Source: Bacillota bacterium (lineage in GTDB: Bacteria > Bacillota > Clostridia > Christensenellales > Aristaeellaceae). Taken from it: DNA of 12,698 nucleotides. Shown one piece after another: positions 1-5,267 of this stretch (position 1 is the stretch's first letter; each line of letters starts with the position of its first letter). The stretch spans positions 1-12,698 of the forward strand of contig JAEYPB010000035.1 in assembly GCA_023411175.1 (NCBI GenBank), written 5' to 3'. The translations under genes were made by a program, and so were the position numbers. Below the pieces are notes generated by a model. That model did no database searches. It saw nothing but the letters and a program-made list of their open reading frames with translations, and was not told the origin of the DNA.

Positions 1-33
1 CGGGTTATTCTGGCGAGGTGCGGCGGAGTGTGG

Positions 34-39
34 TATAAT
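34..39 (+). promoter_or_regulatory. -10 box of the TfoX-domain gene promoter
   Basis: A perfect TATAAT preceded by TGG forms an extended -10 element. The candidate -35 hexamer at 11-16 (TGGCGA) matches consensus at only 3 of 6 positions with a 17-base spacer. Transcription would begin near 46, so an upstream in-frame ATG at 28 would lie inside the promoter. This favours translation from the ATG at 73. Confidence 0.6.
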
Positions 40-72
40 TTCATCGGAATTTCCGCGCAGGGTGGTGGGGGC

Positions 73-324
73 ATGGGCCTTCGAGGATTGCCGAACGTCG
101 GGAAGGTTCTGGAGAAAAACCTGATGGACGTTGGCATCACGACACCGGAGGCGCTTCGGGAAGAGGGGGCGTGTTCGGCCTTTCTGAAGATCCGTGCGGC
201 GGTGGATCCGGGCGCGTGCCTTCACATGCTGTACGGCCTTGAGGGCGCGGTGCGCGGCATCCCGGATGCGATGCTGGACGCAGAAACCCGGAACGCGCTG
301 AGGGATTTCTTCGCGTCGCTGTGA
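73..324 (+). CDS. TfoX C-terminal domain-containing protein (83 aa)
   Basis: This is a small cytoplasmic protein made almost entirely of a TfoX C-terminal-like domain. The start GLRGLPNVGKVLEKNL is typical of the family and continues into a helix-hairpin-helix-like turn (VGIT, then TPEALRE). The rest (LYGLEGAVRGIPDAMLD, then a helical end at DFFASL) is also as expected. In proteobacterial TfoX/Sxy this domain follows an N-terminal domain and the protein activates competence genes. Stand-alone C-terminal domains are common in Firmicutes and their role is unknown, so no competence function is claimed. The ATG at 73 was chosen over the in-frame ATG at 28 because the latter precedes a TATAAT box at 34-39; the SD before 73 is only a G-rich stretch. 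The gene appears monocistronic, with a new promoter and unrelated small gene following. Family assignment is fairly secure and function is not. Confidence 0.8.
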   Translation: MGLRGLPNVGKVLEKNLMDVGITTPEALREEGACSAFLKIRAAVDPGACLHMLYGLEGAVRGIPDAMLDAETRNALRDFFASL

Positions 325-362
325 CGTGGGGCCGGAAACTCCTGTCAGCCGCGTGTTTGCTG

Positions 363-390
363 TTTCAACCCGCTCAGCCCGCGGTATATA
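363..390 (+). promoter_or_regulatory. Possible promoter of the 39-aa peptide gene
   Basis: A TATATA -10 hexamer at 385-390 lies 16 bases after TTTCAA (363-368, 3 of 6 matches to the -35 consensus). The AT-rich TATATATAGA run stands out in otherwise GC-rich DNA directly upstream of a strong SD. The exact register of the -10 box is uncertain because the TA repeat allows several alignments. Confidence 0.4.
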
Positions 391-417
391 TAGACTAAAG
401 AACAGGAGGGATGAGCC

Positions 418-537
418 ATGAAGCATGCGATACACCCCGATGAGGTAAAGGTAAATCAGGAAGCGGACAACGACATCGAGATGGCCTGTTCCGCGGAATT
501 CTCCCAAGGCTGCATTGAGCCGGAAGAAGCGAAATAA
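418..537 (+). CDS. Small acidic peptide gene, 39 aa, function unknown
   Basis: This short frame starts at ATG 418 and ends at TAA 535-537. An AGGAGG box lies at 404-409, eight bases before the start, which is about as strong a ribosome site as the window contains. A likely promoter precedes it and a clear intrinsic terminator begins 23 bases after the stop, so it looks like a complete single-gene transcription unit. The peptide begins MKHAIHPDEVK, is acidic overall (many Asp and Glu), has two cysteines seven residues apart (MACSAEFSQGC), and has no signal peptide or membrane segment. I do not recognise a family. The cysteine pair could bind metal or form a disulfide, but nothing in the sequence proves that. 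The surrounding signals make translation likely; the role is unknown. Confidence 0.6.
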   Translation: MKHAIHPDEVKVNQEADNDIEMACSAEFSQGCIEPEEAK

Positions 538-560
538 CCACCTTCCAAAAGCAAACATTT

Positions 561-585
561 ATGCGCCGCGAAAGCGGCGCATTTT
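561..585 (+). terminator. Intrinsic terminator after the 39-aa peptide gene
   Basis: A perfect 9-bp stem ATGCGCCGC / GCGGCGCAT closes on a GAAA tetraloop and runs into TTTT. It lies 23 bases after the peptide stop. It also lies downstream of the small gene on the opposite strand (640-768), for which it could act in reverse with a weaker U-tract. The stem core GCGCCGC is shared with the two palindromes near 2990 and 3210. Confidence 0.85.
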
Positions 586-639
586 GCATGCAAGCGTCCT
601 TGCGGGGTGTGCGATGGATCTTCGAGCGCCTGCGCCGGG

Positions 640-768
640 CTACGGCGGAAAGTCCTCATCCTCGTCGTCGGGCGATTCCTTCGGGGTTCCGTCCTTTTTA
701 AAGCCGTACTTGTTCTTCATCAGGTTCCGGAGAGCGAACGCGGCGAAGAAGGAATTGAAGTTGTCCAT
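640..768 (-). CDS. Small acidic-tailed protein gene, 42 aa, function unknown
   Basis: On the minus strand an ATG at 766-768 opens a 42-codon frame ending in TAG at 640-642. GGGAG (782-778 on the complement) lies nine bases upstream of this ATG. In-frame ATGs at 775-777 and 772-774 are too close to the SD to be preferred. The protein starts MDNFNSFFAAFALRNLMK, a likely amphipathic helix rich in Phe, followed by a basic stretch (NKYGFKK). It ends in an acidic, proline-containing tail (ESPDDEDEDFPP). Third codon positions are mostly G or C, as in the large genes here, which supports real coding. I recognise no family; a helix plus charged tail suggests a protein-interaction or membrane-surface peptide, but that is inference. 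It converges with the 39-aa gene on the hairpin at 561-582. Confidence 0.5.
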   Translation of the reverse strand: MDNFNSFFAAFALRNLMKNKYGFKKDGTPKESPDDEDEDFPP

Positions 769-889
769 TTGCATCATCTCCCGCGCTTAGTATGCCCGGC
801 ATGGGCGCGGCTGGCGGTGGAAATGACAGGAATCATTTTTAGTCGGTCGCCTTGGACGCGGCTGGGCGGTTCTTTTTGACATCGCAGCG

Positions 890-919
890 TTTAGTGCAGG
901 CCAGTCGGGACAATATAAA
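890..919 (+). promoter_or_regulatory. Weak candidate promoter of the yyaL-like gene
   Basis: TATAAA at 914-919 is the only plausible -10 box close to the gene. The partner -35 (TTTAGT at 890-895, 18-base spacer) matches consensus at 3 of 6 positions. A perfect TTGACA at 876-881 is nearby but its distance to the -10 box (32 bases) is too large for one promoter. Confidence 0.3.
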
Positions 920-950
920 AGATGGATGATCAATTGAAGGAGGTGATGCC

Positions 951-1112
951 ATGAACGCCAACAAGGTGCCCAATGGACTCGTCGAAAGCGCCTCCCCATA
1001 CCTTCTTCAGCATGCGTACAACCCTGTCAACTGGAGCGAGTGGGGAGAAAAGACTTTTGAAAGGGCGCGGCTTGAGGACAAGCCCGTCTTTCTGTCCATT
1101 GGGTACAGCTGA
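951..1112 (+). pseudogene. yyaL: N-terminal fragment of YyaL/DUF255 thioredoxin-domain gene, cut by an in-frame stop
   Basis: The frame starts at ATG 951 behind AAGGAGGTGAT (937-947), which is fully complementary to the usual 16S rRNA 3' end. It encodes the standard start of the YyaL/spermatogenesis-associated protein 20 family (NGLVESASPYLLQHAYNPVN, then W..WGEKTF, KPVFLSIGYS) and stops at TGA 1110-1112 after 53 codons. In the family GYS is followed at once by TCHWCH; here that motif resumes in another frame at 1124 after 14 extra bases (1110-1123). The fragment is therefore the true 5' end of the gene at 1142-2968, not a separate gene. Alternatives are an assembly error or some form of recoding. 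Confidence 0.8.
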
Positions 1113-1123
1113 CGCCGACAAAC
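1110..1123 (+). other. 14-base insertion breaking the yyaL frame
   Basis: TGACGCCGACAAAC separates codon AGC (Ser of GYS) from codon ACT (Thr of TCHWC). Removing these 14 bases restores the conserved family sequence exactly, with no other change. The insert contains GACAA (1117-1121), which is complementary to TTGTC (1126-1130) just after it, giving a 5-bp inverted repeat with a 4-base loop. Its core GACGCCGACA recurs at 1919-1928 in the same gene. Confidence 0.75.
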
Positions 1124-1141
1124 ACTTGTCATTGGTGCCAT

Positions 1142-2968
1142 GTGATGGCGGAGGAATCTTTTGAGGATGCGGAGATCGCGGCCCTTCTGAACCGGGATTT
1201 TGTGCCGGTCAAGGTGGATCGCGAGGAGCGGCCGGATGTGGACGCGGTCTACATGCGCGCCTGTCAGGCAATGACCGGCTCCGGCGGTTGGCCGCTGACC
1301 GCGTTTCTCACCCCGGATCAGGTGCCGTTTTTTACCGGCACCTACTTTCCCAAGCACAATTTTCGGGGGCATGTGGGGCTTTTCGAGCTTTTGACGGCGG
1401 TGTCCGCGGCGTGGCAGGGCGATCGGGCGTCGCTTCTTGATTCCGGCGATGCGATCGGGGCGTATCTTGCGGACAAGAAAGCGCCGGAAGCCGCGGATGC
1501 GCAGGCGCTGCCACGCCGCGCTTACACCCAGCTTCGCAGTGCCTACGACCCCGAATGGGGCGGCTTCGGCGCGGCGCCCAAATTTCCGACTCCGGCGACG
1601 ATTCTGTTTCTCCTCCGGTATTACGCAATGGAAAGCGTGCCGGATGCGTTTGAGATAGCGGAGAACACGCTCCTTCACATGTTCCGGGGCGGCATGTTCG
1701 ACCATCTTGGGGGGGGCTTCTGCCGCTACTCCACCGACCGGAGGTGGCTGATCCCGCACTTTGAAAAAATGCTCTATGACAACGCGCTGCTTCTCTGCGC
1801 CTACGCGCAGGCCTACCGCATCTCGCCGCGCGAGGAATACCGGGACGCAGCCGGGCGGATCGTGGAATACCTGGCGAAGGAGATGCTGTCGCCGGAGGGG
1901 GGCTTTTACGCCGCTCAGGACGCCGACAGCGACGGGCGCGAGGGCGCTTACTACGCGCTCCGGCCGGAGGAATCCATCCGCGTGCTGGGCGAGGAAGTGG
2001 GCCGGCGCTTCAACCGCGCCTTCGGCATCGACGAAGCGGGGAATTTTGAGGGCGCGTCCGTGCCGAACCGCATCGGACGCCCCGAGCCGCTGGATGATGA
2101 AATGCGCGCAGCGGCGCGGCGCATGGCCGAATACCGGCGGCATCGGCGGACGCTCACCACCGACGACAAGATCATGACCGAATGGAATGCGCTGGCCATC
2201 GGCGCGCTGGCCTCCGCGGCCCGGTCGTTTGGCCGAGGGGACATGCTGGCGCTGGCCGGGCGGGCGCGGCGGTTTGTTTGGGAACGGCTGAACCTCCCGG
2301 AAGGGCTGTGCGCCTACTTCAGGGAGGGTAAGGCCGTTGGGCGCGCGCATCTTGGCGACTACGCCGCCCTCGCGTGGGCGAATCTGGAACTGTATGCCGC
2401 GACCCTTGATCCCGCGCTGGTCCCGGAGACCGGGACGCTGTTGAACCGAATGGTTGAAAGGTTTTACGACCCGGATGCGGGCGATTTTTACTTGGGCGAG
2501 GCGGGCGGAGACCTCAGTTTCCGCTCAAAGGAGCACATGGACGGCGCATCGGCCTCCGGAAATTCGCTGGCGGCCCACGCGCTGATGGGGATGTACAGGA
2601 TTACAGGGGAGGCGAAGTGGCGGGATCTGGGCGAAGGGCTGACGCGCGCCATCGCCGCCCACGCCAATGACTATCCGGCGGGCTGCTGTTTTGGCATGGA
2701 GGCACTATTGAGGGGGCAGAAACCTGCGCTGCGCGTCGGCTGCCGCACGGGCGATCCGGCGCGCATTGAGGCGTTCGCCGCGTTGGCGGGAGGGATGTAC
2801 CTGAAAAACGCGGCGCTCGCGCTGGAGCCCGCGGAGCCAGGTGAGCACCCCGGCACCAGCTACCATCTCTGCGAAGGGGAGGCATGCGCCGCGCCGATCA
2901 CGGACGACGAGGCGCTCGAGCGCGCGCTGACGGCCTACGCCGTTCAAACCACAGCCGGGTCGAGATGA
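1142..2968 (+). CDS. yyaL: YyaL/DUF255 family thioredoxin-domain protein, major fragment lacking its N-terminus
   Basis: This is the long downstream frame of a YyaL-type protein: an N-terminal DsbH-like thioredoxin fold followed by an alpha/alpha-barrel domain resembling N-acylglucosamine 2-epimerases and six-hairpin glycosidases. Visible family blocks include VKVDREERPDVD, GGWPLTAFLTPD and FFTGTYFP (residues 24-70 from GTG 1142), then GGMFDHLGGGFCRYSTD and PHFEKMLYDNALL (183-217). The reading frame actually opens upstream with TCHWCH at 1124-1141, so the CxxC pair lies just outside any start at GTG 1142 or ATG 1145. Neither start has an SD, so the fragment would be translated poorly and without its redox motif. 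With the 53-residue N-terminal piece the gene would encode about 667 residues, near the usual family length. The biological role of the family is poorly defined. Most likely a recent pseudogene or an assembly-disrupted gene. Confidence 0.8.
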   Translation: MMAEESFEDAEIAALLNRDFVPVKVDREERPDVDAVYMRACQAMTGSGGWPLTAFLTPDQVPFFTGTYFPKHNFRGHVGLFELLTAVSAAWQGDRASLLDSGDAIGAYLADKKAPEAADAQALPRRAYTQLRSAYDPEWGGFGAAPKFPTPATILFLLRYYAMESVPDAFEIAENTLLHMFRGGMFDHLGGGFCRYSTDRRWLIPHFEKMLYDNALLLCAYAQAYRISPREEYRDAAGRIVEYLAKEMLSPEGGFYAAQDADSDGREGAYYALRPEESIRVLGEEVGRRFNRAFGIDEAGNFEGASVPNRIGRPEPLDDEMRAAARRMAEYRRHRRTLTTDDKIMTEWNALAIGALASAARSFGRGDMLALAGRARRFVWERLNLPEGLCAYFREGKAVGRAHLGDYAALAWANLELYAATLDPALVPETGTLLNRMVERFYDPDAGDFYLGEAGGDLSFRSKEHMDGASASGNSLAAHALMGMYRITGEAKWRDLGEGLTRAIAAHANDYPAGCCFGMEALLRGQKPALRVGCRTGDPARIEAFAALAGGMYLKNAALALEPAEPGEHPGTSYHLCEGEACAAPITDDEALERALTAYAVQTTAGSR

Positions 2969-2983
2969 AATTCATCACCCCAA

Positions 2984-3004
2984 AGCGCCGCGTTTCGCGG
3001 CGCT
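2984..3004. repeat. Palindromic hairpin, copy 1
   Basis: AGCGCCGCG and CGCGGCGCT form a perfect 9-bp stem around TTT, 15 bases after the yyaL stop. There is no T-run behind it. The same 21 bases recur exactly at 3202-3222. It may be a remnant terminator or one edge of an inserted element. Confidence 0.75.
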
Positions 3005-3008
3005 CAAG

Positions 3009-3039
3009 GCATCAAAAAACCCGTCGGGTTTTTTGATGC
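3009..3039. terminator. Bidirectional intrinsic terminator
   Basis: GCATCAAAAAACCC and GGGTTTTTTGATGC form a perfect 14-bp stem with a GTC loop. Because each arm carries a run of six A or T next to CCC/GGG, it provides stem plus U-tract on either strand. On the plus strand it ends the yyaL transcript; on the minus strand it would end any transcript coming through the folded region at 3056-3199. Confidence 0.85.
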
Positions 3040-3055
3040 GGTGGGGAACTCCTGC

Positions 3056-3199
3056 GTGCGCCTGAAATTCTCTGGAATTTCCGGGCGGCGCACTGACCAA
3101 AGGTACGGATAGTGCCACCAGTTTGCGTACTGGTGGCGCTATCCCGTTCCCGGCGTACATGCCGCCAGGAACGATTGAAACGAAGACTTGTTGATGGTC
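3056..3199. ncRNA. Candidate structured RNA (three hairpins), strand undetermined
   Basis: No convincing gene lies here, but the DNA folds almost completely. Hairpin A pairs GTGCGCC (3056-3062) with GGCGCAC (3087-3093) and, inside, GAAATTC with GAATTTC. Hairpin B is a 16-bp stem, 3107-3122 with 3129-3144, with one G-T wobble. Hairpin C pairs CGTTCC (3145-3150) with GGAACG (3168-3173) and GGCG with CGCC. GACCA (3095-3099) can pair with TGGTC (3195-3199), closing B and C into a three-way junction. A plus-strand terminator follows at once (3202-3227) and a bidirectional one lies on the other side (3009-3039), so either strand could give a discrete RNA of about 180-200 bases. No clear promoter was found. 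It could be a free RNA, a leader controlling the SDR gene, or part of a small mobile element. I recognise no known riboswitch class. Confidence 0.4.
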
Positions 3200-3201
3200 T
3201 G

Positions 3202-3227
3202 AGCGCCGCGTTTCGCGGCGCTTTTTT
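3202..3227 (+). terminator. Intrinsic terminator / palindromic hairpin, copy 2
   Basis: The same AGCGCCGCG-TTT-CGCGGCGCT palindrome as at 2984-3004 is here followed by six T residues (3222-3227), making a textbook plus-strand terminator. It sits 47 bases before the SD of the SDR gene, so it could also work as the off-state of a leader. Confidence 0.8.
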
Positions 3228-3287
3228 GCGCATAGCAATCCTGCCACTTTCCGATACTGAGCGTGAAAAGAAATGGAGGGGTGCGCT

Positions 3288-4172
3288 ATGCAAAAGACTA
3301 CCTATCAAGAAAAAACGGCCGTACCGGATACGTTTCCCGCGCAGCACCAGATTCAGCAGCCCGGCAGTCAGCGGCGGATGGACCCCAAGCCCATTGCCGT
3401 GGGCGCGGACTACAAGCCGGCGGGCAAGCTCGCCGGAAGGGCCATCGTGGTGACCGGCGGGGACAGTGGCATCGGCCAGGCGGCGGCGGTGGCGTTTGCG
3501 CGGGAGGGCGCGGACGTAGCGGTCGTATACCTCAGCGAGCAATCCGACGCGGCGGAGACAAAGCAGCTGATTGAACAGCAGGGAAGAAAGTGCCTTCTGA
3601 TCGACTGTGACCTCCGGGACGAGGCGGCCGCCAAGGCGGCGATCGATAAGGCCGTCGGCACGTTTTCGAAGCTCGACGTGCTGGTCAACAACATTGCGGT
3701 GCAATTTCCGCAGAACAGCATTGAGGACATCACCGCCGAGCAACTTCGAAACACCTTTGAGACCAATGTCTTCGGATATTTTTTCACGACCAAGGCGGCG
3801 CTCGCACACATGCGGCCGGGCGGCGCCATCATCAACACCGCGTCCATCGCCGCCTATCAAGGGAATGAGCGGTTGATCGACTATTCTGCCGCCAAGGGCG
3901 CGGTGGTGTCGTTTACCCGGTCGATGGCACTTTCGCTGGCATCGCGCGGCATTCGCGTCAACGCCGTCGCGCCCGGCCCGGTCTGGACGCCGCTGATCCC
4001 CTCCAGCTTTACCGAGTGGGAAGTTGCGCAGTTTGGAAAAAATACGCCGCTGGGGCGCGCCGCCCAGCCCTTTGAGCTTGCCCCCGCCTACGTGTATCTG
4101 GCCTCGGACGATTCGGCCTTCGTCACCGGACAGGTGATGCATGTAAACGGCGGGCGGATCGCGGAATCCTGA
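3288..4172 (+). CDS. SDR family oxidoreductase, GSP39/YhdF/YhxC-like (294 aa)
   Basis: This is a cytoplasmic NAD(P)-dependent short-chain dehydrogenase/reductase. The Rossmann glycine motif TGGDSGIG is at 56-63, the structural NN motif as NNIA at 134-137, and the catalytic residues are Ser186 (NTAS) with Tyr199 and Lys203 (YSAAK). PGPVWTP follows at 229-235. The roughly 45-residue N-terminal extension before the core (QHQIQQPGSQRRMDPKP) is characteristic of the general stress protein 39/YhdF/YhxC group found in Bacillus and Clostridia, whose substrate is not known. ATG 3288 was preferred because GGAGG at 3275-3279 lies eight bases upstream; an in-frame ATG at 3273 overlaps that SD. It is preceded by a terminator and a folded region rather than a clear promoter. 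It points the same way as cphB and cphA but is 245 bases away, so a shared transcript is uncertain. Confidence 0.93.
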   Translation: MQKTTYQEKTAVPDTFPAQHQIQQPGSQRRMDPKPIAVGADYKPAGKLAGRAIVVTGGDSGIGQAAAVAFAREGADVAVVYLSEQSDAAETKQLIEQQGRKCLLIDCDLRDEAAAKAAIDKAVGTFSKLDVLVNNIAVQFPQNSIEDITAEQLRNTFETNVFGYFFTTKAALAHMRPGGAIINTASIAAYQGNERLIDYSAAKGAVVSFTRSMALSLASRGIRVNAVAPGPVWTPLIPSSFTEWEVAQFGKNTPLGRAAQPFELAPAYVYLASDDSAFVTGQVMHVNGGRIAES

Positions 4173-4184
4173 AAAATGGCTGTA

Positions 4185-4215
4185 CGGCGTCCGGAGGCGC
4201 TGCCTGCGGACGCCG
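4185..4215. terminator. Strong hairpin after the SDR gene
   Basis: CGGCGTCCG (4185-4193) pairs with CGGACGCCG (4207-4215); inside, AGGC pairs with GCCT around a GCT loop. It begins 12 bases after the SDR stop but has no T-run behind it, so it may stabilise the mRNA end or act as a weak or factor-dependent terminator rather than a typical intrinsic one. Confidence 0.5.
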
Positions 4216-4256
4216 CCTGTATGGGAAGGCCGCACATTGCTTATGAAAAAGCGGAC

Positions 4257-4278
4257 TGGCACATACCGGAATGTGCCA
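4257..4278. promoter_or_regulatory. Perfect inverted repeat upstream of cphB, possible operator
   Basis: TGGCACAT and ATGTGCCA are perfect inverted 8-base arms separated by ACCGGA. The geometry (22 bases, half-sites about 14 bases centre to centre) suits a dimeric regulator, and the position is 140 bases before cphB. It could equally be an RNA hairpin. No named regulator is implied. Confidence 0.4.
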
Positions 4279-4417
4279 TCGAATGGTTGATCCTGAAGGG
4301 AAGAATATCGATTGAACGTGGGATTTGCCGGATGAAAGGCCAATATGAGGCATGGCCCGGCGCGCATGTTTCAAAAAAAGCACGGGGAGAATATCCGCCG
4401 TAAAGCGGGGTGAGGCG

Positions 4418-5218
4418 ATGGGCGAGCGAGTCAAGGGCCATCTGTTCATCATCGGCGGCGCCGAGGACAAGACCGGTCGGATGGAGATCCTCGGGGAGAT
4501 TGTGCGGCTGACAGATGGCGGGCGGGTGGTGGTGATGACCACCGCCACCGAACACCCGGAGGAAGCAGGGCGCGACTATGAAAGGCTTTTTTCAGACCTC
4601 GGAGCTCGGGAAGTGGAGAGCGTCCGCATCGATACGCGCCGCGAGGCCGAGGATCAGGAAGCCGCGAGGGCGCTGCGCCGGGCGGACGCCGTTTTTTTTA
4701 CCGGAGGCGATCAGTTGCGCATTACCAGCATCCTGGGAGGGACGCGGGTGTACGAGGCGCTGTTTGACGCCTACCGGTGCGGCGCGCTGATCGCGGGCAC
4801 CAGCGCCGGCGCTTCGGCGCTCAGCAGCACCATGATCGTCGGCGGGCTGGACAACGACCAGGCGCGCAAGTGCACGCTCAAGATGGCGCCGGGGCTGGGG
4901 CTGATGGAGCAGGCGCTGATCGATCAGCACTTCGCGCAGCGCGGGCGGCTCGGGCGGCTTCTGTGCGGCGTGGCGGAAAATCCGCACGTGCTGGGCATCG
5001 GCATCGACGAGGACACCGCCATTCGCGTCGAGCCGGACGCGCGTTTCTTCGTTCTTGGCTCCGGCGCGGTCACCGTCATCGACGGCGCGACGCTGCGGGA
5101 TTCCAATGTTTCCGAGCTCGCGCCCAATGAGATCCTCGCCATCGAGGGCGTGACCCTTCACGTGTTGCCGCGGGCGTACGGCTACGACATGAAGACGCGG
5201 AAGGTGCTGCCACCGTAA
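4418..5218 (+). CDS. cphB: Cyanophycinase (peptidase family S51), 266 aa
   Basis: This exopeptidase hydrolyses cyanophycin to beta-Asp-Arg dipeptides in the cytoplasm. It shows the S51 hallmarks: FIIGGAEDK near the N-terminus (10-18), FFTGGDQ (93-99), the nucleophile elbow GTSAGAS with Ser129, DQHF with His171, and GIGIDED with Glu198. From memory the Synechocystis enzyme uses Ser132, His174 and Glu201; all three sit three positions lower here. The pocket residues Asp172, Gln173, Arg178, Arg180 and Arg183 correspond to Asp169, Gln170, Arg175, Arg177 and Arg180 here, which supports activity on cyanophycin rather than on other peptides. ATG 4418 was chosen over ATG 4352 because GGGGTGAG precedes it and homologous sequence begins there. 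There is no signal peptide, as expected for the intracellular form. cphA follows after 49 bases, so the two are probably co-transcribed. Confidence 0.95.
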   Translation: MGERVKGHLFIIGGAEDKTGRMEILGEIVRLTDGGRVVVMTTATEHPEEAGRDYERLFSDLGAREVESVRIDTRREAEDQEAARALRRADAVFFTGGDQLRITSILGGTRVYEALFDAYRCGALIAGTSAGASALSSTMIVGGLDNDQARKCTLKMAPGLGLMEQALIDQHFAQRGRLGRLLCGVAENPHVLGIGIDEDTAIRVEPDARFFVLGSGAVTVIDGATLRDSNVSELAPNEILAIEGVTLHVLPRAYGYDMKTRKVLPP

Positions 5219-5267
5219 ACGGCACGATTCCATCGCGCAATTAACAAACGTTCGGAGGTTGCCACGC

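Larger units (their letters stand above)
4173..4417 (+). other. Intergenic region between SDR gene and cphB
   Basis: The 245 bases hold two inverted repeats (4185-4215 and 4257-4278). A 75-codon frame from 4176 has no SD and no recognisable content and is not annotated as a gene. No good sigma-A promoter was found: the TTGATC at 4287 and TTGAAC at 4312 lack a -10 partner at a workable distance. Confidence 0.5.

Noticed and set aside
876..881. Perfect TTGACA as -35 of the yyaL promoter
   Set aside because: The nearest -10 candidate (TATAAA, 914-919) is 32 bases away, and no acceptable hexamer occurs 16-18 bases downstream.
1007..2350. 447-codon open frame on the minus strand
   Set aside because: It lies antisense to the clearly recognisable YyaL-type gene, is rich in Arg, Pro and His as expected of GC-rich antisense frames, and shows no domain.
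3095..3173. Integron attC site
   Set aside because: The hairpins lack the conserved GTTRRRY and RYYYAAC core sites, and no integrase or cassette gene is nearby.
3056..3230. T-box or other known riboswitch upstream of the SDR gene
   Set aside because: GGTGGCGCTATCCC loosely recalls a T-box, but the conserved AGGGTGGNACCGCG block and specifier loop are absent, and no other known riboswitch consensus was recognised.
3012..4367. 451-codon open frame on the minus strand
   Set aside because: It is antisense to the SDR gene and runs through the hairpin region; no SD and no recognisable protein content.
4176..4403. 75-codon frame between SDR gene and cphB
   Set aside because: There is no SD before ATG 4176 or ATG 4221, it reads through two inverted repeats, and the product resembles nothing recognisable.
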